Shown here: one piece after another, positions 54,141 to 64,000 of the stretch
Numbering within the stretch: position 1 is the stretch's first letter
Layout: each line of letters begins with the position of its first letter
Assembly (NCBI GenBank): GCA_946122785.1
Contig: CAMGYJ010000009.1
Span: 6,354,937-6,418,936, forward strand
DNA length: 64,000 bases
Direction: 5' to 3'
Origin: Linum tenue
Lineage: Eukaryota > Streptophyta > Magnoliopsida > Malpighiales > Linaceae
Notes under the pieces: generated by a model
The model's database searches: none
Told to the model about the DNA's origin: nothing
Seen by the model: only the letters and a program-made list of their open reading frames with translations
Made by a program: the position numbers and the translations under genes

Positions 54141-55094
54141 TGAGGAAATTCAGTTTGGATGGCAAAGGAGAGACAGAGCGCAGAAGAAGAAGCTGAAGAA
54201 AATTTTCTTTGTAAGAACTAAGAACGTATTCTGAAGAAAAAAAGTTACTGTGAGTCTGTAACTGTAATGCTGTAACAAGCCGTAGTAGTTGTTTTTGAAC
54301 GACGACCAGAAGGCGGGCGAAGTTTTCGAAAAAGGCAAGCAACCGTTGAGGACGGGAGTTTTTTTTTTTTTTTTAATATAACAAAGCCTTTGTGCTTCTT
54401 TTCATTCATCTGCAAAAACAGATGGTGGATCAACTGTTCAAAAATATACATGTTCTTAGTTTTGAACATTGCGGGCCAGAATATGGGCTAGTGCGTTGTT
54501 CCTTGTAGGTCCAAATCTCCCACTGGACCTTGAGACTTGAAATCTGCTCGTTTGCTAACAAACTGCCTAACCAACACTAGATTAGGGCCCCATGGTCAGG
54601 TAATTTGGCCGACTCCTAATTGGGTTATAGATATAATATGCTCCTCTACTATGTAGTTTTATTAAACATGTCCTTTTACATCAAACATGTTCTTGTACTT
54701 TGAAAAAATAATCAAACATGTCCTTCTATTAAATTTTTATTAAATAGTATTAATTTACTACTTAAATTTCTATTTTCCTCTGTTTCTTTTAATTTTTATA
54801 TTTTTTATGGAGAAGAGAAATTAATCTGAATACATTTGCTTGATTCAACTAAACAACATTTGTTGGGGGAGTAGTTTGTCTAATGAACTACATGATGACA
54901 TTCATTTAGGAGTTAGTTTGGTTTTGGTGAAATCAATGCATTGTAACATACATGCAATTAAGAAAAATGATGCAATGTACTTTGCATTGTTTGGTTTTGA
55001 TGATAGTTCTTTTAGTATGCAACAAGTTATATTATTTTTTGTGCGAAAGATCACTATTACCCTTGCTTTTATTGGAATATATATAACTAGGGGT
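54141..55094. other. kinesin upstream region and intergenic DNA
   Basis: The first 200 bases are the kinesin leader and promoter. At about 54640-54730 there are three spaced copies of an AAACATGTCCTT-type word, suggesting a degraded repeat. No gene seen. Confidence 0.45.
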
Positions 55095-55320
55095 ATAGTT
55101 GGAGAAAAAAAAAGAAACACAACAATCTCCCCAAACTATCTCAACAATCTCAAGTTTTAGTAGATATAATACTATCACTCATTTTGAGTGACAGTTTCCA
55201 TCACATAAAAAACAATGCATTGTAACTATCTCAACCAAACATCAACAAAAAACAATGCATGTATTGTTTGTACAAAAAATTCAAAAAACAATACATTGCA
55301 GACCATGCATGCATTGTAAT
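55095..55320. repeat. dispersed repeat, related to 29346-29694
   Basis: Shares with the earlier copy the AACAATCTC words, a CACTCATTTTGAGTGACAGT block (inverted-like around its centre), ACAATGCATTGTA and ATGCATGTATTGTTTGT words. The ends are not defined and there is no target duplication. Confidence 0.5.
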
Positions 55321-55875
55321 ATCCACTTAATTATTAACTGATAAAATAGTTGCACCGTAATGATTTAGATAAAATAGTGTACTTATACTCACATGTCATT
55401 TCTTAGAGTTCTTTTTGTCATGGCTTATTTTTAGCTAATGGGCTTTATTTACTAGCCTCAAAATGTGTGTTCAATTTTCTTGTTTGAATCGCATGAACGT
55501 TAGGTTAAGAATAAGAAAAATGGATTAAAGATAACTTATGTTATAGTCTTCAACATAATCATCTTTGAGAAAGACCTGGCCCTAGATGGATGGGTTACTT
55601 TTGATCAGAATGAGCAGCTTGCTCAATCCAATTGGATTGAATTGAACCTCGGACAAAAACATACGAAAACAGGGTGATGTTGGAGTGTTTTGGATGGTCA
55701 ATTTCGTGCAATCTCGCACAAGGGAGAAAGCTCGAAATAGATAGGTAGAAGCCAAGCCACTAACAAGGTGTTTACTTGTTCGATACAAGCACACGAATCA
55801 ATCAGAATCCAACAAGTGAAAATGAGGGAAAATGGGGGTTGTTATTGGTCGATCATTATTTTCTATAGGACTAGC
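55321..55875. other. intergenic, no gene seen
   Basis: AT-rich sequence without recognisable coding or repeat structure. Confidence 0.45.
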
Positions 55876-56410
55876 TAAGGCAAGTGTACCTATCGTTAGA
55901 AGCAATATAATACGAAGCAATGTCGTATGACTCGTATCCCACAGAGATGATGACTAGTATTGATTAACTATTTTTTTTAGAAGAAACCTAGTTTATATTG
56001 ATCAATGAGCTGGCATAGCCTTACAGTATACTTAGAGAAGCGGGATTAGGATAATGGGAGGCCTGTGAGTCCGAATTTCTTCGGACTCCCAGTTACAAAA
56101 GGTGTGGGCTAACTTATGGACCGGTTTGTTTCGTTCCCGACCCGAAAATAAGGCAAGTGTACCTATCGTTAGAAGCAATATAGTACCAAGCGATGTATCT
56201 CACAAAGACGATGGCTAGTACTAATTAGCTATTTGTTTAGAAAGAAACATGGTTTATATTGATCAATGAGTTGCCATAGCCTTAAAGTCTGCTTGAAGAA
56301 GCGGGATTAGGAAAATGGGAGGCTTGTGAGTCCGAATTTCTTCAGACTTCCAGTTACAAAAGGTGTGGGCTAACATATGAGCCGATTTGTTTCGTTCCCG
56401 GCTCGAAAAC
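55876..56410. repeat. tandem duplication, about 275-bp unit
   Basis: Two adjacent copies (about 55876-56150 and 56151-56410), each beginning AAGGCAAGTGTACCTATCG and containing TTATATTGATCAATGAG, GAGTCCGAATTTCTTC and TTACAAAAGGTGTGGGCTAA. They differ by scattered substitutions and small gaps. No transposon ends seen. Confidence 0.85.
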
Positions 56411-56595
56411 GAGAAATCAACCACCCCGACCCGAATGCTTCCTGCCTTATCTTCTTGCAGAGTTCCTCTACTCCAAAGCGGAGCGCATTTCTCGCGTAAG
56501 TTTATGGACAAGCGAGAGACAGACCATTTCCACTTCCAATTATCTGAAAGTCAGTCGATCTGCAATCTCCAACCTGAACAACACCTATTTTCTAA

Positions 56596-57765
56596 GGGCC
56601 CGTTTAGTATTGTTGCTTGTTTTTGTTTTCTGTTTTGTTTTATGAAATTTGGAAAACCAAGAAAAAAAATCGTGTTTAGTTGGGTTTTTATTTTCTGTTG
56701 TGAATCAGAGTTGCACAACAGGGCCCAAATATGAGAAACAACAATTTATTGCTTTGGATCTGATTCTTAAACATGTTGCACACGGAATTCCTACTGATTG
56801 GGCACTTGATTTCATTAAACCAGACCAGTTTTCGAATCCCCACAGAAGCAAAAAAAAAAAATTTTAACACAGCCCCCAACCCTACTTCAACTTATCAGCC
56901 CCCCCCCCCCCCCCCCCAAACTCTTCTCAACAGAGGTCGGCCGCCACCCTTCTCAACAGAGGCGCCACCTCCGCCTCACCTCCACCGCGCCGCCCTCCGC
57001 CTCCGCGCCGCCCTCCGCCTCCGCGCCGACCCAGCCCGCCGCGCCCGACCCCTCCGCCACCTCCGCCGCGGCGCCGACCCAGCCCTCCAAGCAGCACGAA
57101 ACCTCCGCCGCGGAGCCCGCCGCCGACGTCCGCCCGTGCACCTCGCCGCCGTCGCCAGTCCCCCCTGCCGCCGCCGACGCTCCACAGGGCTCTGAGCTTC
57201 AATGGGAGTGGAATCCACTAAGCCATCTTCCTGAGTTTCCATCCGACGAATTTCAAAGAGAGGATTTTTCCCTATAACACATCAAAGGTATTGTTCAATC
57301 ACAGCCAAAGCAAACTTGAAAGTGTAGAGATCCAAACTGTAATTGGTAGAAAAGTTGCCAAGATTGGTACCAACTACCAAAGTACCTGCTAGTAGAGCAT
57401 CAACCTCCGCCCGTGCACCTCGCCGCCGTCGCCAGTCCCCCCTGCCGCCGCCGACCACTTCCCCTCCACAAAAGCCTCACTTCATCTCCCCCACAGCAGG
57501 TAACTTCGATTTCATGCGGTCGTATAGCTTGAGGAAGCAAACAAGTATTGTCATTGCTTGTTGCGCCTTACATAATTTAATCAAGATTCATGCCGAAGAT
57601 GATAAACTATTTCATGAATATGAAAATTATGAAGATGAAGAAGGTTCGACTTCTGGGGTTGAACTACCACTCACTGAGTTCAACGTCAGCTATGCAGCAA
57701 CACGTGAGATGACCGAGAAGCGTGATGCCATTGCTAACCAGTTATGGAGTGATAATCATGTTTAG
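56596..57765 (+). pseudogene. PIF/Harbinger element remnant with GC-rich insert
   Basis: The left end GGGCCCGTTTAGTATTG, preceded by TAA, fits the terminal repeat and 3-bp target of Harbinger elements. At the 3' part (about 57499-57765) an open frame reads YSLRKQTSIVIACCALHNLI, continues with an acidic stretch, and ends REMTEKRDAIANQLW. This is the C-terminal end of a Harbinger transposase (usual form KxxIVxACCxLHNFI). The catalytic DDE part is missing. Between them is a proline-coding, GC-rich block (56895-57200 and again 57400-57480) unlike the surroundings, including a run of 19 C (56899-56917). I could not find a matching right terminal repeat, although CTAAACGCG (57882) and ACTAAACAGG (57935) recall its inner part. 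Confidence 0.65.
57129..57455 (+). repeat. 50-bp exact direct repeats
   Basis: The same 50 bases, starting TCCGCCCGTGCACCTCGCCG and ending CTGCCGCCGCCGAC, occur at 57129-57178 and 57406-57455 without a mismatch, 277 bp apart. They bracket ordinary AT-rich sequence. Confidence 0.95.
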
Positions 57766-58562
57766 TATTATTTTTTATGTAGGGAACATGAAAGATGTTA
57801 GGTAAATTGAATTTTTTGAGACTTTGCTTAATATTGAGGACATATCTCTTTTTTCTGGTTTTTAGTTCTTACAGTAGTAACTAAACGCGTTTTTGTTTTT
57901 TGTTGTCAGCTTTCATGATTTTTCAGATTTATCAACTAAACAGGTTTGTGTTTTCTGTTTTTTTCCTGTTGTGGTTGTACATCTGTTTACACAACACCAC
58001 TGCAACCACAACAACAACAAAATGATACTAAGTGTTTGTATCCAAAAACATATTTGTGCCATATATAAGCATATTTATGATGAAGTTAGGATATATTATC
58101 ATATTTTCTCTCTCATATTCTCGCTATCCTAAAGAATTTTTCAACTTAAAAGTAAAGGTATATTCAGTAGCCTTTTGTTTTATGGTGCAAAACAATTGTG
58201 TTTTTTTCTCTTTTTTATATTATTAGGTTGATTTTTACTCGTGAACCCGGCCTAACCCAATCTTACGCAAATTATTAGGGTTCTAACTTATTTGGGTGAC
58301 TCTGAATTAGTGTTTTCAAAATAGTGGTACATGAGTCAGATGATTAATATGACTAAAGTCTAACGAACCGAACCATGTACACCTCCAATTATGAGGCCTC
58401 AGAAAACAAAACCATATATATTTGAAATGGAGGATGCATGACAAAAACGAGCATATGCTGAACACAGATACTCTGCTCAAAAGTCAAAACCTAACCATTT
58501 TCATTTGGTCCCATTACCATAAACACAAACTAAGAAGATGAACAATGGTCATATTTCCTGAT
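57766..58562. other. intergenic, AS1 3' flank
   Basis: AT-rich DNA after the Harbinger remnant. At about 58240-58390 words such as GAACCCGGCCTAACCCAATC and CGAACCGAACCATGTACACC recall the hAT MITEs, but ends and duplication are not matched. The AS1 3' untranslated region probably lies in the last 200 bases. Confidence 0.4.
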
Positions 58563-59714
58563 TCAGCGAGCGCTTGGGTCGGGGAGCCTGGCTCTGCTGC
58601 AACCCATCTGCTCTAGAAAACAGGTAAGCCTCCCATGTTTAGCAGCCCACTGGTCGGCCAATTTCTGCTCCTTAGCTTCAGCATCCCTTCTCAACCCAGC
58701 CAACTGATCCCTATATTCAGCCTCGATCGCATCGACTGCAGCCTTCTGTTCTTCCCTCAAAGCCTTGATCTTCGCCTCAATCTCCTCCGTCTTCTCCCTC
58801 ATTCTACAGCACTTCTCCGACTCCAGCTGCAACTCCACCCTGCTCAGCCTCCAAGCAGCTTCCTTCTTGTGCGCCGCCCATGCCCTATGCCCTTCTTCCA
58901 CCTCTCTGCAACATTCCACCAACTCATTTATCACCATGCTCTCATGAGGCAGCGGCGGCTGTGGTGGAGGCATTACGCTGTAAACGAGATTCTGTGCAGT
59001 GTTATCCTGCGCTCTCTGGTCAGCAGCAGGATGAAGCCACGGTACAGATGGTGCAGGTGCCATGGTGGAGCTAGAGAGGCTCAGTGTTACGGATGGGGAG
59101 GCTGGTGGTCTTATTACTCCAGCTGTCCCAACGCCATTGGAGCTCGATGATAGCCACGGCGGCAGCTGCTGCATGACAGCTGCTGCTGGTGGAGCAGGAT
59201 AGCTGCTGCTGCTGCTGCTGCCACCATTTGCAGTTGCCATGGTGACGAACCCTGCTGCTGAAGGAGGTGGTTGTTGCATACTAGTGATTCTTTCCTTGTT
59301 CACAAGCTTCTCGGCGAAGTTCTCGAGGATTCGATCGTACTTGGTCTCGTCGACAGGCTCGACGGTCTTGTTGGTTTCCTTCTTCTCCCTCTGCTGCTTC
59401 TCCTTGAAAACCTCCCACCACTTCCCCAATCGCTTGGCTGTCCTTCCGGGCACTTCAGCAGCGATTTTCTTCCACTTGTTGCCGTACTTGGCCTGGAGCT
59501 TGATGACGAGGCGCTGCTCTTGTTCGGTGAGCGATCCCTTCTTGATCCCTGGTTTGAGGTAGTTCTTCCACCTTTCCAAGCAGGATTTGGCGTCGCGGTT
59601 TAGCGGTGTGTTCATGCGGTGGGAGATGAGGTTCCATTCCCTTGGGCCATACTGCTTGACGTAAGAACGTAGCAAGGCGTCCTCTTCAGATCTCCAACGC
59701 TGCCTCTCCTTCAT
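58563..59714 (-). CDS. AS1: ASYMMETRIC LEAVES1/PHANTASTICA MYB factor
   Basis: A single exon encodes 383 residues, close to the family's 360-370. Two MYB repeats occupy residues 1 to about 107: [60 protein letters not shown], and [20 protein letters not shown] followed by [13 protein letters not shown]. This departs from ordinary R2R3-MYBs in the way typical of AS1/RS2/PHAN. A Ser/Pro/Gly/Gln-rich middle follows (about 145-250), then the conserved C-terminal coiled coil (about 262-360, [20 protein letters not shown] and after). AS1 works with the LOB protein AS2 to repress KNOX genes in leaf primordia and recruits chromatin repressors; this role is established for the family and inferred here. 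The coding sequence lacks introns, as in known orthologues. A 5' leader intron is likely at 59753-60353. Confidence 0.97.
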   Translation of the reverse strand: MKERQRWRSEEDALLRSYVKQYGPREWNLISHRMNTPLNRDAKSCLERWKNYLKPGIKKGSLTEQEQRLVIKLQAKYGNKWKKIAAEVPGRTAKRLGKWWEVFKEKQQREKKETNKTVEPVDETKYDRILENFAEKLVNKERITSMQQPPPSAAGFVTMATANGGSSSSSSYPAPPAAAVMQQLPPWLSSSSNGVGTAGVIRPPASPSVTLSLSSSTMAPAPSVPWLHPAADQRAQDNTAQNLVYSVMPPPQPPLPHESMVINELVECCREVEEGHRAWAAHKKEAAWRLSRVELQLESEKCCRMREKTEEIEAKIKALREEQKAAVDAIEAEYRDQLAGLRRDAEAKEQKLADQWAAKHGRLTCFLEQMGCSRARLPDPSAR

Positions 59715-59752
59715 TTCCAGATACCAACGCCACAGCCCAAGTCATATTGCAA

Positions 59753-60353
59753 CTGAAAAAAGTACTGCATCCTCGTCAAAAGTACACATGAGCCTGCATC
59801 CTTGCAACAACAACAACAACACGCACAAGCAGAGCAATCAAAAGAAGTGAACAAACAACCCAAATTATAGATGCAACCAAACAATGAAGGGTTGCAACAT
59901 GATTACAGGCCAATAGTTGCAGCATAAACCCCAGCTTAATTTAAGGGCAGGAGCAAAATTGGGGATTTCCCATGTGAATCCAACACCAGAAAAAGAACGA
60001 GCCGTTTAATGAAAAAGATGATAACTTGATGCTATATGCAACCTGGTGATGCACATTCCAACTATGAAGTGAAAAAAAGCGAGTTGGGTTTTCTTATTGC
60101 TTGAACACTGAGCCACAAAATCCTTGTCTAAGCACACAGCTGCGAATGGAGAGAGTGGATAAGGCCAGGGAAGGACACAGATTAGGGCGCAGGTTACTAG
60201 ATTACGAAACCATTGGTTTCGTTTTCGGTACCACCAAATCCTAATTAGAAGAAAACATTACAACTCGACGACAGAATTTGGTATGGAAACATCAAACAAT
60301 CTGCAGAGCTAAAAGAAGGAAGACTCGAACAGGGAGAGAGGGTAAGCGCTTAC
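59753..60353 (-). other. probable 5' UTR intron of AS1
   Basis: On the minus strand GGATATT|GTAAGC (donor, 60353) and TTTTTCAG|TTGCAATATG (acceptor, 59753) would remove 601 bp and place 38 bases of leader before the start codon. The first leader exon would lie in the pyrimidine-rich sequence above 60354. Supported by splice consensus only. Confidence 0.5.
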
Positions 60354-61706
60354 AATATCCTTCCGCTATGTATCTCCGGCTCCGGCGGGGTAGAAACGTA
60401 CGAGCAAAGTTGAGGTGTGAAGGTTTCGGGAGAGAAATGTGATGCAGCAGTGGAAGATAAGCTCGGGAGAAGAGAAGAGAAGAGAAAGGAAAAGAGGGTA
60501 ACACTAACAACAACAGACTCAAGAGGAGAGAAAGGATCTCTGACAGCGGGCGAAAAAGGAAGGCACGCGAATTGAAAGGCAAGGAGAAGCAAAAAAAACA
60601 AAATAACGAAAGCAGAGTGAAACAGTGCCTTTTTTTTTTTCTTCTTTTCTCCCCGGCCCAGTTGACGCTGACGTTGCTTCCGGAATGTGATTGCGTCACT
60701 TCCTCCGCCCCCCACCACCGCCAATGATTCACGCGGCGCGACAGTGGCTATACACAGTGACCTTCACTTGCCTCAACTACGTGAAGACGCTAACAGCAAC
60801 ATAGCAGAATTTATTAATTAAGGAAATAAAAGTGTTGTAATTAATTAATTAAAATGCGCCACCATCCGCCACTTCGGCTCCCAAGCTTTTTTTCCCCCCC
60901 CCTGCTTTGACAATTCACAATTCTCCTCCCGTGGCGTCAATCAAGTCTGCTGCTCTCCCCGCGCAGAGCTTTTTTTTTTCCCTCACTTTACTTCCCCAGT
61001 TACTGTTAGTTTCGTCTGCACTTCACTGTGCAGCAATAAGAGCAGTCTCTCTCTCTCTCTCTCCCTCTTCTCCCTCGCGTTATTGTCTATCGGGCCATCA
61101 TTCATCCCCCATTCTCTTCTTTAACCTCACCCGCCCGTCACCTAACGAAGCATAACAGCGGCATCCTGGCCCTCAATATTGCTGACTTTTCTTATTTTTT
61201 CATTTTTCGGAAAGGATGGTGGTGGAGGGTAGTTTTGTTGCGGAGGTGAGGTGACTGATTAGGGGGAAAAAAAGTAGTGCTGACAGAGTGGCGGAGGGAG
61301 GGACCGATGATAGGGGTCCCACTTGGGGGAAAACAGAGGCAAAAAGATTCCCTATATATATAATGGCTTTTAAATCGGCTCGTTGGCTGTTCATATATTT
61401 GATTATTTGTATTTTTTATGTTACATTTAAGTCTGTCAACCCGTTTAATTTACTGACAATTATTCGATCGGGATGATATATAAAGAAAAAATATATAGGT
61501 CGAACTTTCAGAAAAATAAGAATATAAAATAAAAAAATGTATCATTGATCACATTTTTATAATGATAATTAAGCTCCAATTAAAATGCTATTGGTTAGTT
61601 GATTGTCGAGATAGATAGAGTATAAAAGCTCATTTGAATTCTCACACGACCCATAGGTAGCTTGAAACTCGATCTTAAACCTCACAATTCTACATAAAAG
61701 GGTTTA
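60354..61706. other. AS1 promoter and intergenic DNA
   Basis: On the minus strand 60354-60700 is CT-rich, leader-like sequence. Further out are C- and T-runs (60895-60902, 60970-60979) and a (TC)n run near 61045. No second gene seen; the open frames at 60292-60732 and 60907-61155 are low-complexity. Confidence 0.45.
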
Positions 61707-62751
61707 GGACTTTGCTACGGTGACATGCATGTCACGGTGACATGCACTTTTCGGTCGACCTCATATAGGATCAGGTCGACCTAATTTGTTGTTTCAGTGT
61801 AAAAACAGTTTCGTGGTGCCTACTTTGGGGATTCATATCTTACAATTGGCTAGATGGAAATTGAAGATTAAAGGCTTGTTTTGAAGCTGAAGTGTCCCTC
61901 TACACATTAAAGTACTTGGGAGCTCAATAGAAAGTCCAGAAGACCATTTTTGAACATGACCAAAAGGCTATGCCAAAACTGGGCAACTGCCTGAAAATGC
62001 TCAAGTCTGGCAACGTGTTTGTCAAGCCTACTTTGGAGCTCAATTTGAGAAGCATGGATGCGAGTCAAGTCTAGGGGCCTCTACCACGTTAAATTACGTA
62101 TTTTTTTATACAAAGGCAAGGCATTGGATGAAGGATTGAATATCTTTAAGGCTTCAAACAAAATGCTCGAAGTTGCTACGAAGGCTGTTTTTCTGGCAGC
62201 TTGCTTGTGCTCGAAGTCTGCCAGAAAAACAGCCTTCGTAGCAACTTCGACCCTTTTGTTTGAAGCCTTACAGATATCCAATCTTTCATCCAATGCCTTG
62301 AATTTGTATAAAAACATACCTAATTTAACGTGGTAGAGGCTCCTGGACTCGACTCGCATTCATGCTTCTCGAATTGAGCACCAAAATAGGCTTCACAAAC
62401 ACGTTTCCAGACTTAGTCATTTCCAGGCAGTTTCCCAGTTTTGGCATAGCCTTTTGATGAGGTTCAAAAATGGTCTTCTGGACTTCCTATCGAGCTCTCA
62501 ATCACTTCAATATGTAGAGGGACACTCCAGCTTCAAAACAAGTCATTAGTCTTCAATTTCCATCTAGCCAATTGTATGATATGAATATCCAAAGTAGACA
62601 CCATGAACTGTTTTTACACTGAAACAACAGATGAGGTCGACCGGATCCTATATGAGGTCGACCGAATTCTAAATGAGGTCGACCTAATCCTAACTGAGGT
62701 CGACCGGAAAGTGCAAGTCACCGTGACATGCATGTCACCGTAGGCACACCC
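61707..62751. mobile_element. Foldback element (long-TIR, Mutator-like)
   Basis: The 1,045-bp element is almost entirely one inverted repeat: left arm 61707-62199, loop 62200-62217 (18 bases), right arm 62218-62751. The 32 bases beside the loop pair perfectly. Arms differ by scattered substitutions, and the right arm is about 41 bp longer because it has four GAGGTCGACC-type units (62629-62705) where the left has two. Both ends carry CTACGGTGACATGCATGTCAC. The element is bounded by the perfect 9-bp duplication AAGGGTTTA (61698-61706 and 62752-62760), the usual size for Mutator elements. The two mirror-image 92-codon frames on opposite strands across the loop result from the symmetry; no known domain is recognised in them. 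Confidence 0.92.
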
Positions 62752-62760
62752 AAGGGTTTA

Positions 62761-63620
62761 ATGCTCTCCTTTTAGGAACAATATGTCACTAATCAAAAGG
62801 AAATGGTGAGTTGTTGATTCAAGTCAACTATATACTAACAACTCGGTTAAGAGAGGACCAATAAAACTTGAGAGCAAACGACAAAATTAGGGTTACCTCC
62901 AATATGCTAATAGACTCGATCGAAGTAATAAGGCACGAAATTAGACACTCCTTATCTACCAGTTCCAGTAGGTTGAACAAAGAATCGACCTAGCTGCAAA
63001 AACCATAAACATAAAGGTCCAATAGTTACCACTCTCTGTTGTACAACTAAATTTTTATCTCAAGAGGCATATGTTTCAATCAACAATTCAATCTCTAATC
63101 CTCCTTCTACAACTCCATTTATTGAACTCCATTCTATTCATCATGGATTGATATCGGATTTGAAATCTTCTACTTGCATATTTTAAATCCCCAATAATAA
63201 AATCGTAGTGCCAAGAGATACCAGAAGATTGATTTTAAAGGCGACCTTGTATTGGAAAGTAAAAGGGGCGTAAACTATTACACGATGGAGGAAATTTCGA
63301 AGGAAGTTAAAAGAGATAAAAACAAAGATAAAAAAAGCACTAAATTTAAATTTAAATTTAAAATTTCAAGGACACAACATGCAGTAACATGATTAGATTA
63401 TATGGTAGCCAATTACCAATCTACCTTTAGCAAAAAATTAAGGCGAGAGCAACAAATTTAAAATTGAGAAAATTACATGAAACTCTACTATAAAAACTGA
63501 AGTATCAAGCACCATAAAATACATACGGTAGACTTAGTGGGCTTGCTAATCAGTATGGAAAATTCTTCCAATTTCCAGAGTTTAACTTGTGTATGTTTTG
63601 TACTCGAAAAGATACAACAA
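62761..63620. other. intergenic, no gene seen
   Basis: AT-rich, stop-rich sequence with a TAAATTTAAATTTAAA run near 63345. Nothing else recognised. Confidence 0.45.
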
Positions 63621-63690
63621 ATTTGTTTAGTGTAATTGGTTGTGATTGTTGTTTTTGTTTTAAGAGACCCGGGTTCGAATCCTCATATTG
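63621..63690 (+). repeat. tRNA-derived SINE-like sequence
   Basis: TAGTGTAATTGG (63628-63639) matches the RNA polymerase III A box and GGTTCGAATCC (63672-63682) the B box, 44 bp apart as in a tRNA. The acceptor stem and anticodon arm do not pair, so it is not a functional tRNA gene. A SINE head or decayed tRNA copy is likelier. Confidence 0.5.
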
Positions 63691-63814
63691 ATATTTTTTA
63701 TTTGAGATAATAATTAATTGTAAATACAAAAATGTCCTTCCTGCTTTCACTCTCGTTGCAAGAAATTTGAAATGGAGAAAAGTTCACAAAACTCTACTAT
63801 ATATTATTGAAGGA

Positions 63815-64000
63815 TTGTGGGCAAATTGCATAGTTGGTCACTGACATTACAAAAAACGTTCATGTTTGGTCACTAAAAATATTTAATTTCAATAATAGTC
63901 ACTAAATCTAGTAAAACATGTCAAGTTTGGTCACTCTCTGTTAGTCTCCGTCCAACTCCGTTAATGGAGTCCGTTAAGTGCTAAGGTGGCAAACCGAATC
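63815..64000. repeat. repeat end running off the window
   Basis: Contains several spaced TTTGGTCACT or AGTTGGTCACT words and ends with CCGTTAATGGAGTCCGTTAA and AAGGTGGCAAAC. This is a pattern I associate with a common dispersed plant repeat, incomplete here. Confidence 0.4.

Noticed and set aside
56773..57195. 140-codon Pro/Arg/Ala-rich frame
   Set aside because: It starts in Harbinger-like sequence and runs through poly-C and GC-rich filler; composition alone keeps it open.
62058..62359. Two 92-codon frames on opposite strands with about 67 identical residues
   Set aside because: The similarity is a necessary result of the inverted repeat; no known domain and no codon bias suggest a protein.
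63621..63690. Functional tRNA gene
   Set aside because: The A and B boxes are present, but no acceptor or anticodon stem can be formed around them.

Overview
The window is nuclear DNA of a flowering plant, most likely a eudicot. Its genes are split by many GT-AG introns, the spaces between them are AT-rich, and transposable elements are abundant. Ten protein-coding genes could be modelled exon by exon with phase-consistent splice sites. In order they are: a GT14 beta-glucuronosyltransferase (2956-5434, +); a Dof zinc-finger transcription factor (12321-13760, +); a GRWD1-type glutamate-rich WD40 protein (20705-23882, -); a GH27 alpha-galactosidase (25170-29166, +); an uncharacterised low-complexity plant protein (39750-41162, -); a second uncharacterised conserved plant protein (42305-44574, -); a membrane-anchored pectin acetylesterase (44939-47580, +); a type 2 metallothionein (50302-50622, +); a KIN-10C-type kinesin (51106-54140, -); and the MYB developmental regulator ASYMMETRIC LEAVES1/PHANTASTICA (58563-59714, -).

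Layout: 1-2955 holds a cut-off hAT miniature element, a probable solo copia-type LTR and plain intergenic DNA. From 5435 to 11600 lies a graveyard of elements: a gypsy protease fragment, a decayed LINE whose reading frame is interrupted by a 402-bp Mutator-like MITE, and a second hAT MITE. From 13761 to 20704 there is intergenic DNA with a 52-unit GA microsatellite and a 376-bp 5'-truncated LINE flanked by 15-bp target duplications. From 30130 to 39165 there is a nested cluster: a decayed hAT transposase gene was split twice, once by a 2.2-kb solo LTR (5-bp duplication) and once by a young 5.4-kb LTR retrotransposon of the same family (5-bp duplication). From 54141 to 58560 there is intergenic DNA with a tandem duplication and a PIF/Harbinger remnant that contains a GC-rich insert. 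From 59715 to 64000 lie the AS1 leader and promoter, a 1,045-bp foldback element with 9-bp target duplications, a SINE-like tRNA-derived sequence and a further repeat that runs off the end.

The genes do not form an operon or an obvious metabolic cluster; they act separately. Three of them touch the cell wall or carbohydrates (GT14, alpha-galactosidase, pectin acetylesterase), two are transcription factors, and the others serve ribosome biogenesis, mitosis or microtubules, and metal binding. The pectin acetylesterase gene and the unknown gene 42305-44574 are divergent over 364 bp. The metallothionein and kinesin genes are convergent.

I found no clearly new biological system. The strongest unusual structures are the foldback element, whose asymmetric arms could give a long double-stranded transcript, and the twice-interrupted hAT gene, whose frame can be followed across both insertions. 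All protein family calls rest on motif recognition without database searches.
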